This document shows, in pieces, positions 5,752-12,302 of a stretch of DNA of 12,449 nt (positions are counted from its first letter, which is position 1; every line of letters starts with the position of its first letter). Source of the DNA: CAZDYP01 sp964509505 (GTDB taxonomy: Bacteria > Chloroflexota > Anaerolineae > JACRMK01). The stretch is taken from NCBI GenBank assembly GCA_964509505.1, contig CAZDYP010000162.1, positions 1 to 12,449 of the forward strand. Reading direction: 5' to 3'. Below the pieces are notes generated by a model that saw only the letters and a list, made by a program, of their open reading frames with translations, was not told where the DNA came from and searched no databases. Both the position numbers and the translations under genes were made by a program.

Positions 5752-7296
5752 ATGCTCGAATGGATTTATGTGCTGTGTGTCATTTTGTTGGCGCTGTATG
5801 GCGCGAATAGTTTTTTGCTGACGCTGATTTATTGGCTTAAGCCTCGACCTGTCCCTTCCTCTCCTCTTCTAGAGAAAGGGGGGGAGGTTCCCATCGTCAC
5901 GGTGCAATTGCCGATTTACAACGAGCTATTCGTCGTCGAGCGGTTGCTTAACGCAGTCAGCCAACTGGTGTATCCTGCTGACCGTTTGCAGATTCAAGTG
6001 TTGGATGATTCAACCGATGAGACGCGCGGCATCGTCGAGCGTGTGGCAGCACAGCTGCGCGCAAAGGGCGCGTGGGTCGAGGTGTGGCGTCGCGCCAATC
6101 GTGTCGGCTACAAGGGCGGCGCGTTAGCGGCAGCGATGGCGACCGTGCGCGGCGAGTTCATTGCTATCTTTGATGCGGACTTCGTGCCATCGCGTGATTT
6201 TCTGCGACGAGTGTTGCCATACTTTGCCGACGACCGCATTGGTTGCGTGCAAACACGCTGGGAGCATCTCAACGATACGCAATCCTTGTTCACGCAAGTC
6301 CAAGCGATTGGCGCCGATGGGCACTTCATCGTCGAGCAGGAAGCGCGCAACCGCATGGGCTGGTTCATCGCGTTCAATGGTTCGGCGGGCGTGTGGCGCA
6401 AAGCGTGTATTGAGGATGCGGGGGGTTGGAGCGGCGACACATTGACCGAAGACCTTGATTTGAGCTATCGCGCGCAGTTAGCGGGCTGGCGCTTTCGGTT
6501 GGTGAACGACATCACCGTGCCTGCGGAGTTGCCCGCGCAGATGGACGCCTACAAGCGACAACAATTTCGTTGGGCGAAAGGCTCGGTGCAGGTGATGCGG
6601 AAGTTGCTGCCTGCGTTGTGGCGAGCGCCTATGCCATTCATCGTCAAACTGCAAGGCACACTCGCGCTCGCTGGCTATTTCATGCACCCATTGATGGTGA
6701 CGATTTTCTTGCTCGCATTACCTATGTCGCTTTCCCATTCACCCATACTGGGTTTACTGACGTACCTTACGCTTACGATGATCGGACCTACGTCGTTGTA
6801 TGGCACGGCGTTGTGGGCGAAGCTGCGCGAATGGCCAATGGCAAATAGCAGATGGCAGATGGCAGATGGCAGATGGCAGATGGCGGATAGTACTTTGCCG
6901 TTCGTTATTCGCTATTCGCTATCGGCTATCCGCTTTGTCTCGCGTCTCGTGTTGCTCATCATGCTCGGCACAGGCATGTCGTTGAATAACACACGCGGCG
7001 CGCTTGAAGCGCTGTTGGGTATTGAGAGCGGCTTCAAGCGCACGCCGAAATTTGCGGCGCATGGACGCAGCGATGCGAAGCGTATGCGCTCTCATCATTA
7101 CACCTTGCCACGCGACCCAATCGTGTGGGCGGAAATGGGTGCGGCGCTGCTGGCGTTTGCGGTCTATGGTTTGGGGCAGTGGGGTGCGTCTTGGCACATC
7201 AACCAATGGATGTTGATGTATGGGTTGGGGTATGGGTATGTGGCGGGGTTGAGTGTGTGGGAGGGAGTGAGACGAGTGTTGAAGATTGAAGAGTAA
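5752..7296 (+). CDS. Membrane glycosyltransferase family 2, cellulose/mannan synthase-like
   Basis: A 514-residue processive-type GT2 enzyme. The start at 5752 follows GGGGAG (5740-5745); starts further upstream would include the phn terminator or promoter. Order of parts: an N-terminal membrane helix (about 1-30), a cytosolic GT-A domain, then several C-terminal membrane helices. GT2 motifs are DDSTDET (D85-D86), DAD (D141-A142-D143, metal/UDP binding), TEDLD (D234, likely catalytic base) and QQFRW (270-274, the Q-x-x-R-W motif of processive synthases). It probably polymerises or transfers an NDP-sugar at the membrane; cellulose, glucomannan or another surface glycan cannot be distinguished. 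Residues 363-380 (RWQMADG repeats) and the following segment are an in-frame heptanucleotide repeat insertion between membrane helices. The last codons and the TAA stop lie inside a second heptad array. Confidence 0.9.
   Translation: MLEWIYVLCVILLALYGANSFLLTLIYWLKPRPVPSSPLLEKGGEVPIVTVQLPIYNELFVVERLLNAVSQLVYPADRLQIQVLDDSTDETRGIVERVAAQLRAKGAWVEVWRRANRVGYKGGALAAAMATVRGEFIAIFDADFVPSRDFLRRVLPYFADDRIGCVQTRWEHLNDTQSLFTQVQAIGADGHFIVEQEARNRMGWFIAFNGSAGVWRKACIEDAGGWSGDTLTEDLDLSYRAQLAGWRFRLVNDITVPAELPAQMDAYKRQQFRWAKGSVQVMRKLLPALWRAPMPFIVKLQGTLALAGYFMHPLMVTIFLLALPMSLSHSPILGLLTYLTLTMIGPTSLYGTALWAKLREWPMANSRWQMADGRWQMADSTLPFVIRYSLSAIRFVSRLVLLIMLGTGMSLNNTRGALEALLGIESGFKRTPKFAAHGRSDAKRMRSHHYTLPRDPIVWAEMGAALLAFAVYGLGQWGASWHINQWMLMYGLGYGYVAGLSVWEGVRRVLKIEE
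6837..6933 (+). repeat. In-frame heptanucleotide repeat element within the glycosyltransferase gene
   Basis: Seven 7-bp units run from 6837 to 6885: AATGGCA, AATAGCA, four perfect GATGGCA, then GATGGCG. A second heptad run, GTTATTC, GCTATTC, GCTATCG, GCTATCC, follows at 6904-6931 in roughly inverted orientation. GCGGATAG (6883-6890) and CTATCCGC (6926-6933) form an inverted repeat bracketing the middle. Because three heptads equal seven codons, the array is translated as the 7-residue repeat RWQMADG without breaking the frame. Confidence 0.85.
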
Positions 7297-7431
7297 AGAC
7301 AGGACTTACGCTTCTGACCGTCATTGCGAGCGGAGCGAAGCAATCTCCCCGCACTACTGGGGGGATTGCTTCGGCAAACGACGCCTCGCAATGACCCTAA
7401 GCGTAAGTCCTAAAGATTAAAGATTGAAGAT
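7280..7431 (+). repeat. Heptad array at the glycosyltransferase stop codon, split by a palindromic element
   Basis: Left units are TGAAGAT, TGAAGAG and TAAAGAC (7280-7300). Right units are TAAAGAT, TAAAGAT and TGAAGAT (7411-7431). The 110-bp palindrome lies between them. The left half encodes the last residues (K-I-E-E) and supplies the TAA stop (7294-7296). Confidence 0.75.
7301..7411. mobile_element. MITE-like palindromic repeat between convergent genes
   Basis: Perfect 13-bp terminal inverted repeats AGGACTTACGCTT (7301-7313) and AAGCGTAAGTCCT (7399-7411) enclose GTCATTGCGAG (7320-7330) with CTCGCAATGAC (7385-7395), and CGAAGCAATC (7336-7345) with GATTGCTTCG (7364-7373). The centre is capped by CCCC/GGGG and an 8-nt loop. 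TAAAGA occurs on both sides (7294-7299, 7411-7416) as a possible target duplication. The CATTGCGAG...CGAAGCAATC core resembles a palindromic repeat known from many bacterial genomes. It has no coding capacity, so any movement would depend on a transposase elsewhere. Lying between convergent genes, it may also stop transcription from both sides. Confidence 0.8.
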
Positions 7432-7532
7432 TTATAATGCGCGCCATGCGCTGACATTGGAATCCTATGCGTGTTGGCATAAGGAGGGGAAGCTGACGCC
7501 TGACAAATTGCCGATTCAAGTGACGAGTTTCA

Positions 7533-8354
7533 TCATCGCATCAGCAAGACCGCTAGACAGATGGCGCCTGCGATGATGCGATACCATGCAAACGCATTCA
7601 ATGGTTGCTTTGCCAGATAGCCGAGCAACCACTGAATCGAGATGAAGCCGAAGATAGCGGCGGTGATGAAGCCAACGCTCAATGGCATGAGGTAGTCCGT
7701 GAAGTGTGGTACTTTGAGCAAGTCGCACAGAGCGACGATGCCCGCACCAAGTAATACGGGGATGGACATGAGGAAGCTGAACCGCGCGGCAGCGGGGCGC
7801 TCCAAGTTGCGCGCGAGTCCACCGCAAATCGTCGCCGCCGAACGAGACATGCCGGGAAACAACGCCAAGGCTTGCGCACTGCCGATGATGAATGCATCGA
7901 GCCACGTGATCGCCGTGAGGGGTTGGGTGCGCTTGCCAATATACTCCGCGCCGAAGAGCAACGCGGCGGCAGCGATGACGATGCCTGCGACGATGGTGGG
8001 CATCGTGTGCAACGCTTCAAAGTATTTTTTGAAGACGAGTCCGATGATGACCGCAGGCACCGTCGCCGTCACGATGAGCCAGCCGAGTTTCGCGTCGGCA
8101 GAGGCAAACGGCTGTCGTTGTAGCAGACCCCTCAGCGCGGCGCGTAAGATGTTCAACAGGTCTCGCCAAAAATAAACGACGACGGCGACGAGCGTACCCC
8201 ATTGCAGCAACACGTCAAATGCAAAGCGTACCTCTGCATCGAGCTGCCAACCAAACAGATAAGGCACTAAAATCAAATGCGCGGTAGATGAAACGGGAAT
8301 GAACTCGGTCAGTCCTTGCACGACCCCGAGAATGAGGGCTTGGAAGATGGTCAT
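7533..8354 (-). CDS. uppP: Undecaprenyl-diphosphatase (UppP/BacA family)
   Basis: A 273-residue polytopic membrane protein of normal family length. It removes a phosphate from undecaprenyl pyrophosphate, recycling the lipid carrier for peptidoglycan and surface glycans, and confers bacitracin tolerance in studied species. Both signature motifs are intact: the N-terminal (E/Q)xxxE motif as Q13-GLT-E17 followed by FIPVSSTAH with H26, and PGMSRSAAT with the essential arginine at R171. The start at 8354 is chosen because MTIFQALILGVVQGLTEF is the canonical N-terminus; no ribosome binding site is visible, and a longer in-frame extension to 8672 is non-homologous. It converges with the glycosyltransferase, and its start overlaps an upstream remnant ORF read in another frame. 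It may share a lipid-carrier theme with the neighbouring GT2, but they are not co-transcribed. Confidence 0.95.
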   Translation of the reverse strand: MTIFQALILGVVQGLTEFIPVSSTAHLILVPYLFGWQLDAEVRFAFDVLLQWGTLVAVVVYFWRDLLNILRAALRGLLQRQPFASADAKLGWLIVTATVPAVIIGLVFKKYFEALHTMPTIVAGIVIAAAALLFGAEYIGKRTQPLTAITWLDAFIIGSAQALALFPGMSRSAATICGGLARNLERPAAARFSFLMSIPVLLGAGIVALCDLLKVPHFTDYLMPLSVGFITAAIFGFISIQWLLGYLAKQPLNAFAWYRIIAGAICLAVLLMR

Positions 8355-8784
8355 AGGAGATTGAAGAGGTGATAAGATATTCCATCCACTGACGCCGCAC
8401 GAGCCATTGCGAGGCAGTGGGTGTGGGCTCTTGGCTGATGGGGTAAGCTGCGATGGCGCTGCGGATGAGATTGGGTTGTTGCGCGGCGTTGAATGCGGCG
8501 ATGTGTTGTTGCAGGACATTGAAGGCGGTATCCGCGCCATGCGCCCACACTGGCGTGATGGCACCCCAGTGGTGATAGAGCACATACGCGAAATTGAATG
8601 TGCTGCGCAACCGCATGAAGCCGCAAAACTGGATATGGCGCGGCGTGGCGAGGAACGCGCGCTCGACGGCATCGCTTTGGATGGTGTGTTTTTGTCGCAG
8701 TTCGGTAATGAGCTGTAAATTGAGCGAGGCTGGATTCACAGGGACGTATTGTAACCCGTCGCGCCACAAAGGGCAAGCCTGCAA
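8215..8784 (-). pseudogene. Probable remnant: N-terminus like protein-L-isoaspartate methyltransferase
   Basis: An open frame with codon use like its neighbours runs from a TTG at 8784 to a TGA at 8215. Its first about 50 residues (LITELRQKHTIQS, then VERAFLATPRH) closely resemble the N-terminal helical region of protein-L-isoaspartate O-methyltransferases, which precedes their SAM-binding domain. The expected continuation and the SAM motif are absent. After PRH the sequence switches to an unrecognised segment (FNFAYVLYHHWG, later SQWLVRRQWMEYL). The frame then runs without a stop into the 5' 140 bp of uppP in a different frame, where it is presumably meaningless. The TTG start has no ribosome binding site, and another frame upstream offers GTG at about 8811 (VSDKPTIREF), hinting at a frameshift. 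It may be a deletion fusion or decayed gene; an unknown small family using only 8355-8784 is possible. Confidence 0.45.
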
Positions 8785-8839
8785 ACTCTCTGATGGTTGG
8801 TTTATCGCTCACGTTACGATGACTGTGTAACATGAGTTA

Positions 8840-8918
8840 TCGGTTTTACCGACTTTGATGTGGGAGGCGTCAGGAGACGCCTCCTACGCGCTTTCTACAC
8901 CAAAGTCAGGAGAACCGA
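8840..8918. repeat. Nested palindromic element between the remnant ORF and lacI
   Basis: Three nested pairs: TCGGTT (8840-8845) with AACCGA (8913-8918); GACTTTG (8851-8857) with CAAAGTC (8901-8907); and GGAGGCGTC (8863-8871) with GACGCCTCC (8876-8884) around an AGGA loop. The outer two pairs are separated by exactly 5 nt on each side, a symmetric internal loop. No T-run follows, so it looks like a dispersed palindromic repeat rather than a simple terminator. Confidence 0.7.
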
Positions 8919-8944
8919 ATTACCTTTGAAAATCAGCATGGATA

Positions 8945-9027
8945 TTTTCTGAAACCATTGACATTTTCAGAAAAAATGATATGATTTGCCGAAAATTTCG
9001 GTCGGTCAGTTGCGTTTTTTCTGAAAA
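8945..9027 (+). promoter_or_regulatory. lacI-type gene promoter with three candidate operators
   Basis: The promoter is a perfect TTGACA (8958-8963), a 16-bp spacer and TATGAT (8980-8985). The motif TTTTCTGAAA occurs at 8945-8954 and 9017-9026, and its reverse complement at 8965-8974 within the spacer. Centre-to-centre distances are 20 and 52 bp, close to two and five helical turns. A 13-bp palindrome CCGAAAATTTCGG (8989-9001) lies at the predicted transcription start. This arrangement suggests looping-type autorepression. No Shine-Dalgarno sequence is seen before the ATG at 9033. Confidence 0.65.
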
Positions 9028-9032
9028 TTGCC

Positions 9033-10106
9033 ATGAGCTCTGAAGAAACCAAACCCAACCTACTCGCTGTTGCGCGTCACGCTGGCGTTTCACCGGCGAC
9101 AGTTTCGCGCGTCATCAACCGCACAGGGCATGTCAGCGCCAACACCCAATCGCGTGTCCTCGCTGCGATGTCAGCATTGGGTTACGAGCGCCCAACTGCG
9201 CGAACAGAAACGCCTTATCGAGTTGAGGCGACGCGTCAAGCCGTTTCTACATCCCCCACTGCTCAAACGATAGCAACCCTCATCACCGATATCCTCAACC
9301 CATTCTTCCCCGAAATTGTACGCGGCATAGAAGACGAAGCTGAAATGGATGGCGTGATGCTGTGGTTGTGCAACACCGCCGAAGACCCACAACGTGAACA
9401 GAAAGCATTGCAACGGGTGGTCGAACGCGCGGTGGATGGCGTCATCGTCTGTGCGTCGCGTCTGGCGCCTGCGGATTTGATCGCGTTGCGCGAGCGCCAC
9501 CACATTCCATTGGTTGTCATCAGCCGTCGCTTAGAGCATCCAGATATTCCATGTATCGTCGCTGATCTCGAAGGTGGAGCGTATCGCGCAACGCAACATC
9601 TCCTCCAACTGAAACATACGCGCATTGGTTATTTAGCGGGCCCTGCAACGGCAGAAGCCTCGCGGGTGCGACAACGCGGCGTCGAGAAGTCGCTCAACGA
9701 AGCAGGACTCTCATTGTGTGCGGAGTGGTGTCCAAGTTGTTTTCCTAACGTTGAGGATGGCTTTCGTGCGATGAGCGCGTTGCTGAGCTCGCCACACGGA
9801 CATCCGACAGGCGTCATTGCCTACAACGACATGATCGCATTGGGCGCGTTGCACGCGATTCGCATCCACGGCTTGCGTGTGCCAGATGATATTTCGGTGA
9901 TTGGCTTTGACGATATTGCGATGGCGGCTCATGCGAACCCACCGCTCACGACCATCTCGCAACCAAAGTATCGGATGGGCAAGCTGGCGATGCAGCTATT
10001 GAGACAGTTGATGCAAGGACATCAGATGACAGGCACAGGTTACACGCTCGTCGAGAGCCCGTTGATTATTCGCGAGTCAACGGCGGTGCTGAAGGACAGC
10101 AAGTAG
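9033..10106 (+). CDS. LacI-family transcriptional regulator
   Basis: A 357-residue repressor. The N-terminal HTH is canonical (LLAVARHAGVSPATVSRVIN, residues 10-29, through LGY at 49-51). The effector domain has the periplasmic-binding-protein fold with DILNPFF, VVISRRLEHPDIP, HTRIGYLAG, GVIAYNDMIALGAL and ISVIGFDDIAMA. LacI regulators usually bind a sugar or related metabolite and control nearby transport and catabolic genes. The hinge is odd: the usual NxxAxxL helix after the HTH is replaced by a Thr/Arg/Glu-rich stretch (residues 52-78), about 11 residues longer than usual. The gene lies directly upstream of, and on the same strand as, a solute-binding protein and permease, the expected target operon. 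Its promoter carries three copies of an inverted-repeat motif. Confidence 0.93.
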   Translation: MSSEETKPNLLAVARHAGVSPATVSRVINRTGHVSANTQSRVLAAMSALGYERPTARTETPYRVEATRQAVSTSPTAQTIATLITDILNPFFPEIVRGIEDEAEMDGVMLWLCNTAEDPQREQKALQRVVERAVDGVIVCASRLAPADLIALRERHHIPLVVISRRLEHPDIPCIVADLEGGAYRATQHLLQLKHTRIGYLAGPATAEASRVRQRGVEKSLNEAGLSLCAEWCPSCFPNVEDGFRAMSALLSSPHGHPTGVIAYNDMIALGALHAIRIHGLRVPDDISVIGFDDIAMAAHANPPLTTISQPKYRMGKLAMQLLRQLMQGHQMTGTGYTLVESPLIIRESTAVLKDSK

Positions 10107-10140
10107 ATGCCAGACTTCTTAAGAGAAGTCTGGCATCTGC
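10103..10140. repeat. Long hairpin overlapping the lacI stop codon
   Basis: AGATGCCAGACTTCT (10105-10119) and AGAAGTCTGGCATCT (10124-10138) form a perfect 15-bp stem with a TAAG loop, extended by a G-T and a G-C pair. The stem includes two bases of the TAG stop. No T-run follows, so it is not a classic terminator. It could be a REP-like element that stabilises the 3' end or slows read-through into the transporter genes. Confidence 0.75.
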
Positions 10141-10235
10141 ACGACGAACCCATATACAGGAGGTGACTCTGCAATAAAATTTGCTTGCACACGATACAAT
10201 CGCTGCATCACCGTCTAAACCATTTTCCTACACCT

Positions 10236-10249
10236 AAAGGAGGAAAAAC
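10236..10249 (+). promoter_or_regulatory. Strong ribosome binding site of the solute-binding protein gene
   Basis: AAAGGAGG (10236-10243) with a 6-nt A-rich spacer before the ATG at 10250 is near-ideal and fits a highly expressed binding protein. A TACAAT at 10195-10200 could be a -10 box, but its -35 region is poor. Confidence 0.7.
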
Positions 10250-12232
10250 ATGAAGGTTATATCCGCACGTTCCGTTCGCTGGATATTGATCACCACACTC
10301 ATCAGTATCGCCTTGTTCGCCGTCGCCTGTGGCGGTCCCGCGCCGACAGCGGAACCCACCAAAGGTCCAGCCGCGCAAGTGCAACCAACCACTGGCGCAC
10401 CCACCCAAGCCGCTGTGGTCGCGCCGCCGAGCAAGTTCAAAGAAGCCCCGATGCTCGCTGCGCTCGTCAAAGAAGGCAAATTGCCGCCTGTAGATCAGCG
10501 TGTGTCTGAACAACCGTTGACCGTGACGCCGCTCGAAGAAGTTGGGCAATATGGCGGCATGTGGCGACGCGCGTGGAAGGGCCCCGCCGACTTCCATGCC
10601 TATGGTCGCTTGAACTATGAGCCAATTCTCCGCTGGCCCCGCAACCCCAAAGACCCTATCCAAGCCGGGCTCGCGCACAAGTGGGAGTTCACACCCGACG
10701 GTAAATCGCTCACCCTGTATTTCCGCAAAGGCTTGAAGTGGTCGGATGGCAAGCCATGGACGGTGGACGACATTATCTTCTGGTGGGAAGACATCGAGAC
10801 TAACAAAGACCTCTCGCAAGCGCCCCACGCGGAATGGGTGGTGAATGGCAAGCCGATGACGTTGAAGAAGATTGACGATTACACCATCCAATACAACTTC
10901 GACGGCCCCAACGGCCTGGTCTTGCAGATGTTGGCGTTTCATGGCAACCAATGGCCCCTCAACTTCGAGCGCTTTGGCGCGTTCGCGCCCGCGCATTACC
11001 TCAAGCAGTTCCATCCCAAATACAATAAAGACATCAAGGATTATAAGCTCTTCAACGAAAAAGCCGACGACTTGAACCCAGACCGCCCCGCGATGACGCC
11101 GTGGACAGTCAAGCAATACAAAGCGGGTGACGCGAAGCTCATCGCCTCGCGCAATCCGTATTACTGGAAAGTGGATCCGCAGGGTCAACAACTGCCATAC
11201 ATTGACACTATTGAAATGACGTTGGTCGAGAACAACGACGCCATCGCCGCCAAAGCCTTGAGCTGTGAGATTGACATGCAGTTCCGCAACATGGACTTGC
11301 GTAAGTTCGCATTGTTCAAAGAGAACGAGAAGAAATGCGAGTATCGTGTCTTCCGTTGGGCATCGGCGACGGGCACCAACCTCGCGTTGTGGCCCAACCA
11401 GAGCTATAAAGATGATCCGGTATTGCGTGACATCTTCCAGAACAAAGATTTTCGCATCGCGTTGTCGTATGCAATTGACCGCAAGAAGATCAACGCTGTC
11501 GCATATCTCGATCAGGGGGTGATTCGCTCTGAAATGGTTGTGCCCGATTCGGCGTATTACGTGCCTGAAGTCGAGAGTCTCTACATAGAATACGATCCGA
11601 AGAAGGCCGCCGAGTATCTCGATAAAGCAGGCTTGAAGCTGGGGGCTGATGGCAAGACACGCTTACGTCCCGACGGCAAGCCATTGGAGATCACGATTGA
11701 GACCGAGCGTGCGGGGTCGGACTTGGATGGGTTGCAGTTGATCGTCGAGGGCTGGAATGCGGTGGGCGTGAAGACCGCGCTCAAGACCATGACACGCGAT
11801 GCCTACTGGCCGCGCGCGACGGGCAACCAAGTGCAAATCGCAGTGTGGGGCACTGACCGCGGGCTGGAGCCGTTCGTGGATCCCATTTACATCTTCCCCT
11901 TTGACGAACGGTCGTGGATGGCGCCCGACTTTGGTGTGTTCTACAAGACGGGCGGCGCGAAAGGCGAAAAGCCGACGGGCAAATTGGCAGAAGCGCAACA
12001 ACTGTTCAACCAGTTCGCTACCACCATTGACCCCGTTAAGCAGAACCAGATTGGCAAGCAGCTGGTGAAGATCGCCGTCGAGGAAGTCTGGACGATTCAA
12101 ACGGTGGGCATGTCACCCGTGCCGGTCATCGTCAAGAGCAACTTCCGCAACGTGCCTGAAAAGTTCACTCAAGACTGGATCATCATGTCGCCGGGCACGC
12201 TCGACCCAAGCCACTTCTTTTTCAAGAAGTAA
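10250..12232 (+). CDS. ABC transporter substrate-binding lipoprotein, family 5
   Basis: A 660-residue extracytoplasmic binding protein of the peptide/nickel/oligosaccharide type (SBP_bac_5). It has a basic N-terminus, a hydrophobic helix and FAVAC with C27 as the lipid-modified residue. A disordered Ala/Pro/Thr-rich linker (about 28-60) follows, typical of Chloroflexota lipoproteins. Family motifs include WEFTPDGKSLTLYFRKGLKWSDG in two overlapping parts near residues 144-166, TVDDIIFWWE, and FRIALSYAIDRKKIN. It is longer than most family-5 proteins, with a pre-domain (LPPVDQRVSEQPL, then EVGQYGGMWRR) seen in a large-size subgroup. Related proteins in thermophiles bind oligosaccharides rather than peptides, and the adjacent LacI regulator favours a sugar ligand here. 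This is inference; the ligand is not readable from sequence. Confidence 0.92.
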   Translation: MKVISARSVRWILITTLISIALFAVACGGPAPTAEPTKGPAAQVQPTTGAPTQAAVVAPPSKFKEAPMLAALVKEGKLPPVDQRVSEQPLTVTPLEEVGQYGGMWRRAWKGPADFHAYGRLNYEPILRWPRNPKDPIQAGLAHKWEFTPDGKSLTLYFRKGLKWSDGKPWTVDDIIFWWEDIETNKDLSQAPHAEWVVNGKPMTLKKIDDYTIQYNFDGPNGLVLQMLAFHGNQWPLNFERFGAFAPAHYLKQFHPKYNKDIKDYKLFNEKADDLNPDRPAMTPWTVKQYKAGDAKLIASRNPYYWKVDPQGQQLPYIDTIEMTLVENNDAIAAKALSCEIDMQFRNMDLRKFALFKENEKKCEYRVFRWASATGTNLALWPNQSYKDDPVLRDIFQNKDFRIALSYAIDRKKINAVAYLDQGVIRSEMVVPDSAYYVPEVESLYIEYDPKKAAEYLDKAGLKLGADGKTRLRPDGKPLEITIETERAGSDLDGLQLIVEGWNAVGVKTALKTMTRDAYWPRATGNQVQIAVWGTDRGLEPFVDPIYIFPFDERSWMAPDFGVFYKTGGAKGEKPTGKLAEAQQLFNQFATTIDPVKQNQIGKQLVKIAVEEVWTIQTVGMSPVPVIVKSNFRNVPEKFTQDWIIMSPGTLDPSHFFFKK

Positions 12233-12242
12233 GGACTAACAA

Positions 12243-12288
12243 AGTAAAGAGTAATGAGTCAGAGCCTTCTTACTCATTACTCTTTACT
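12243..12288. repeat. Heptad-built inverted repeat between the binding protein and permease genes
   Basis: AGTAAAGAGTAATGAGT (12243-12259) and ACTCATTACTCTTTACT (12272-12288) form a perfect 17-bp stem with a 12-nt loop. The arm is itself 7-bp periodic (AGTAAAG, AGTAATG, AGT). No T-run follows. It could protect the upstream mRNA end or reduce permease expression relative to the binding protein. Confidence 0.8.
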
Positions 12289-12302
12289 CATCAGCGAAAC
12301 TT

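Noticed and set aside
6837..6933. CRISPR array
   Set aside because: Units are 7 bp without spacers and lie in frame within a glycosyltransferase gene.
7533..8672. A 379-residue version of the UppP protein
   Set aside because: The extra 106 N-terminal residues are Ser/Pro/Arg-rich shadow sequence of the overlapping remnant; the family's conserved N-terminus begins at 8354.
10208..11191. A 327-residue open frame on the minus strand
   Set aside because: It lies antisense to the well-supported family-5 binding protein, has low-complexity composition and no recognisable domain; a reverse-strand shadow of GC-biased codons.
12243..12288. Intrinsic terminator after the binding protein gene
   Set aside because: No T-run follows the stem and the permease of the same system begins 14 nt later.
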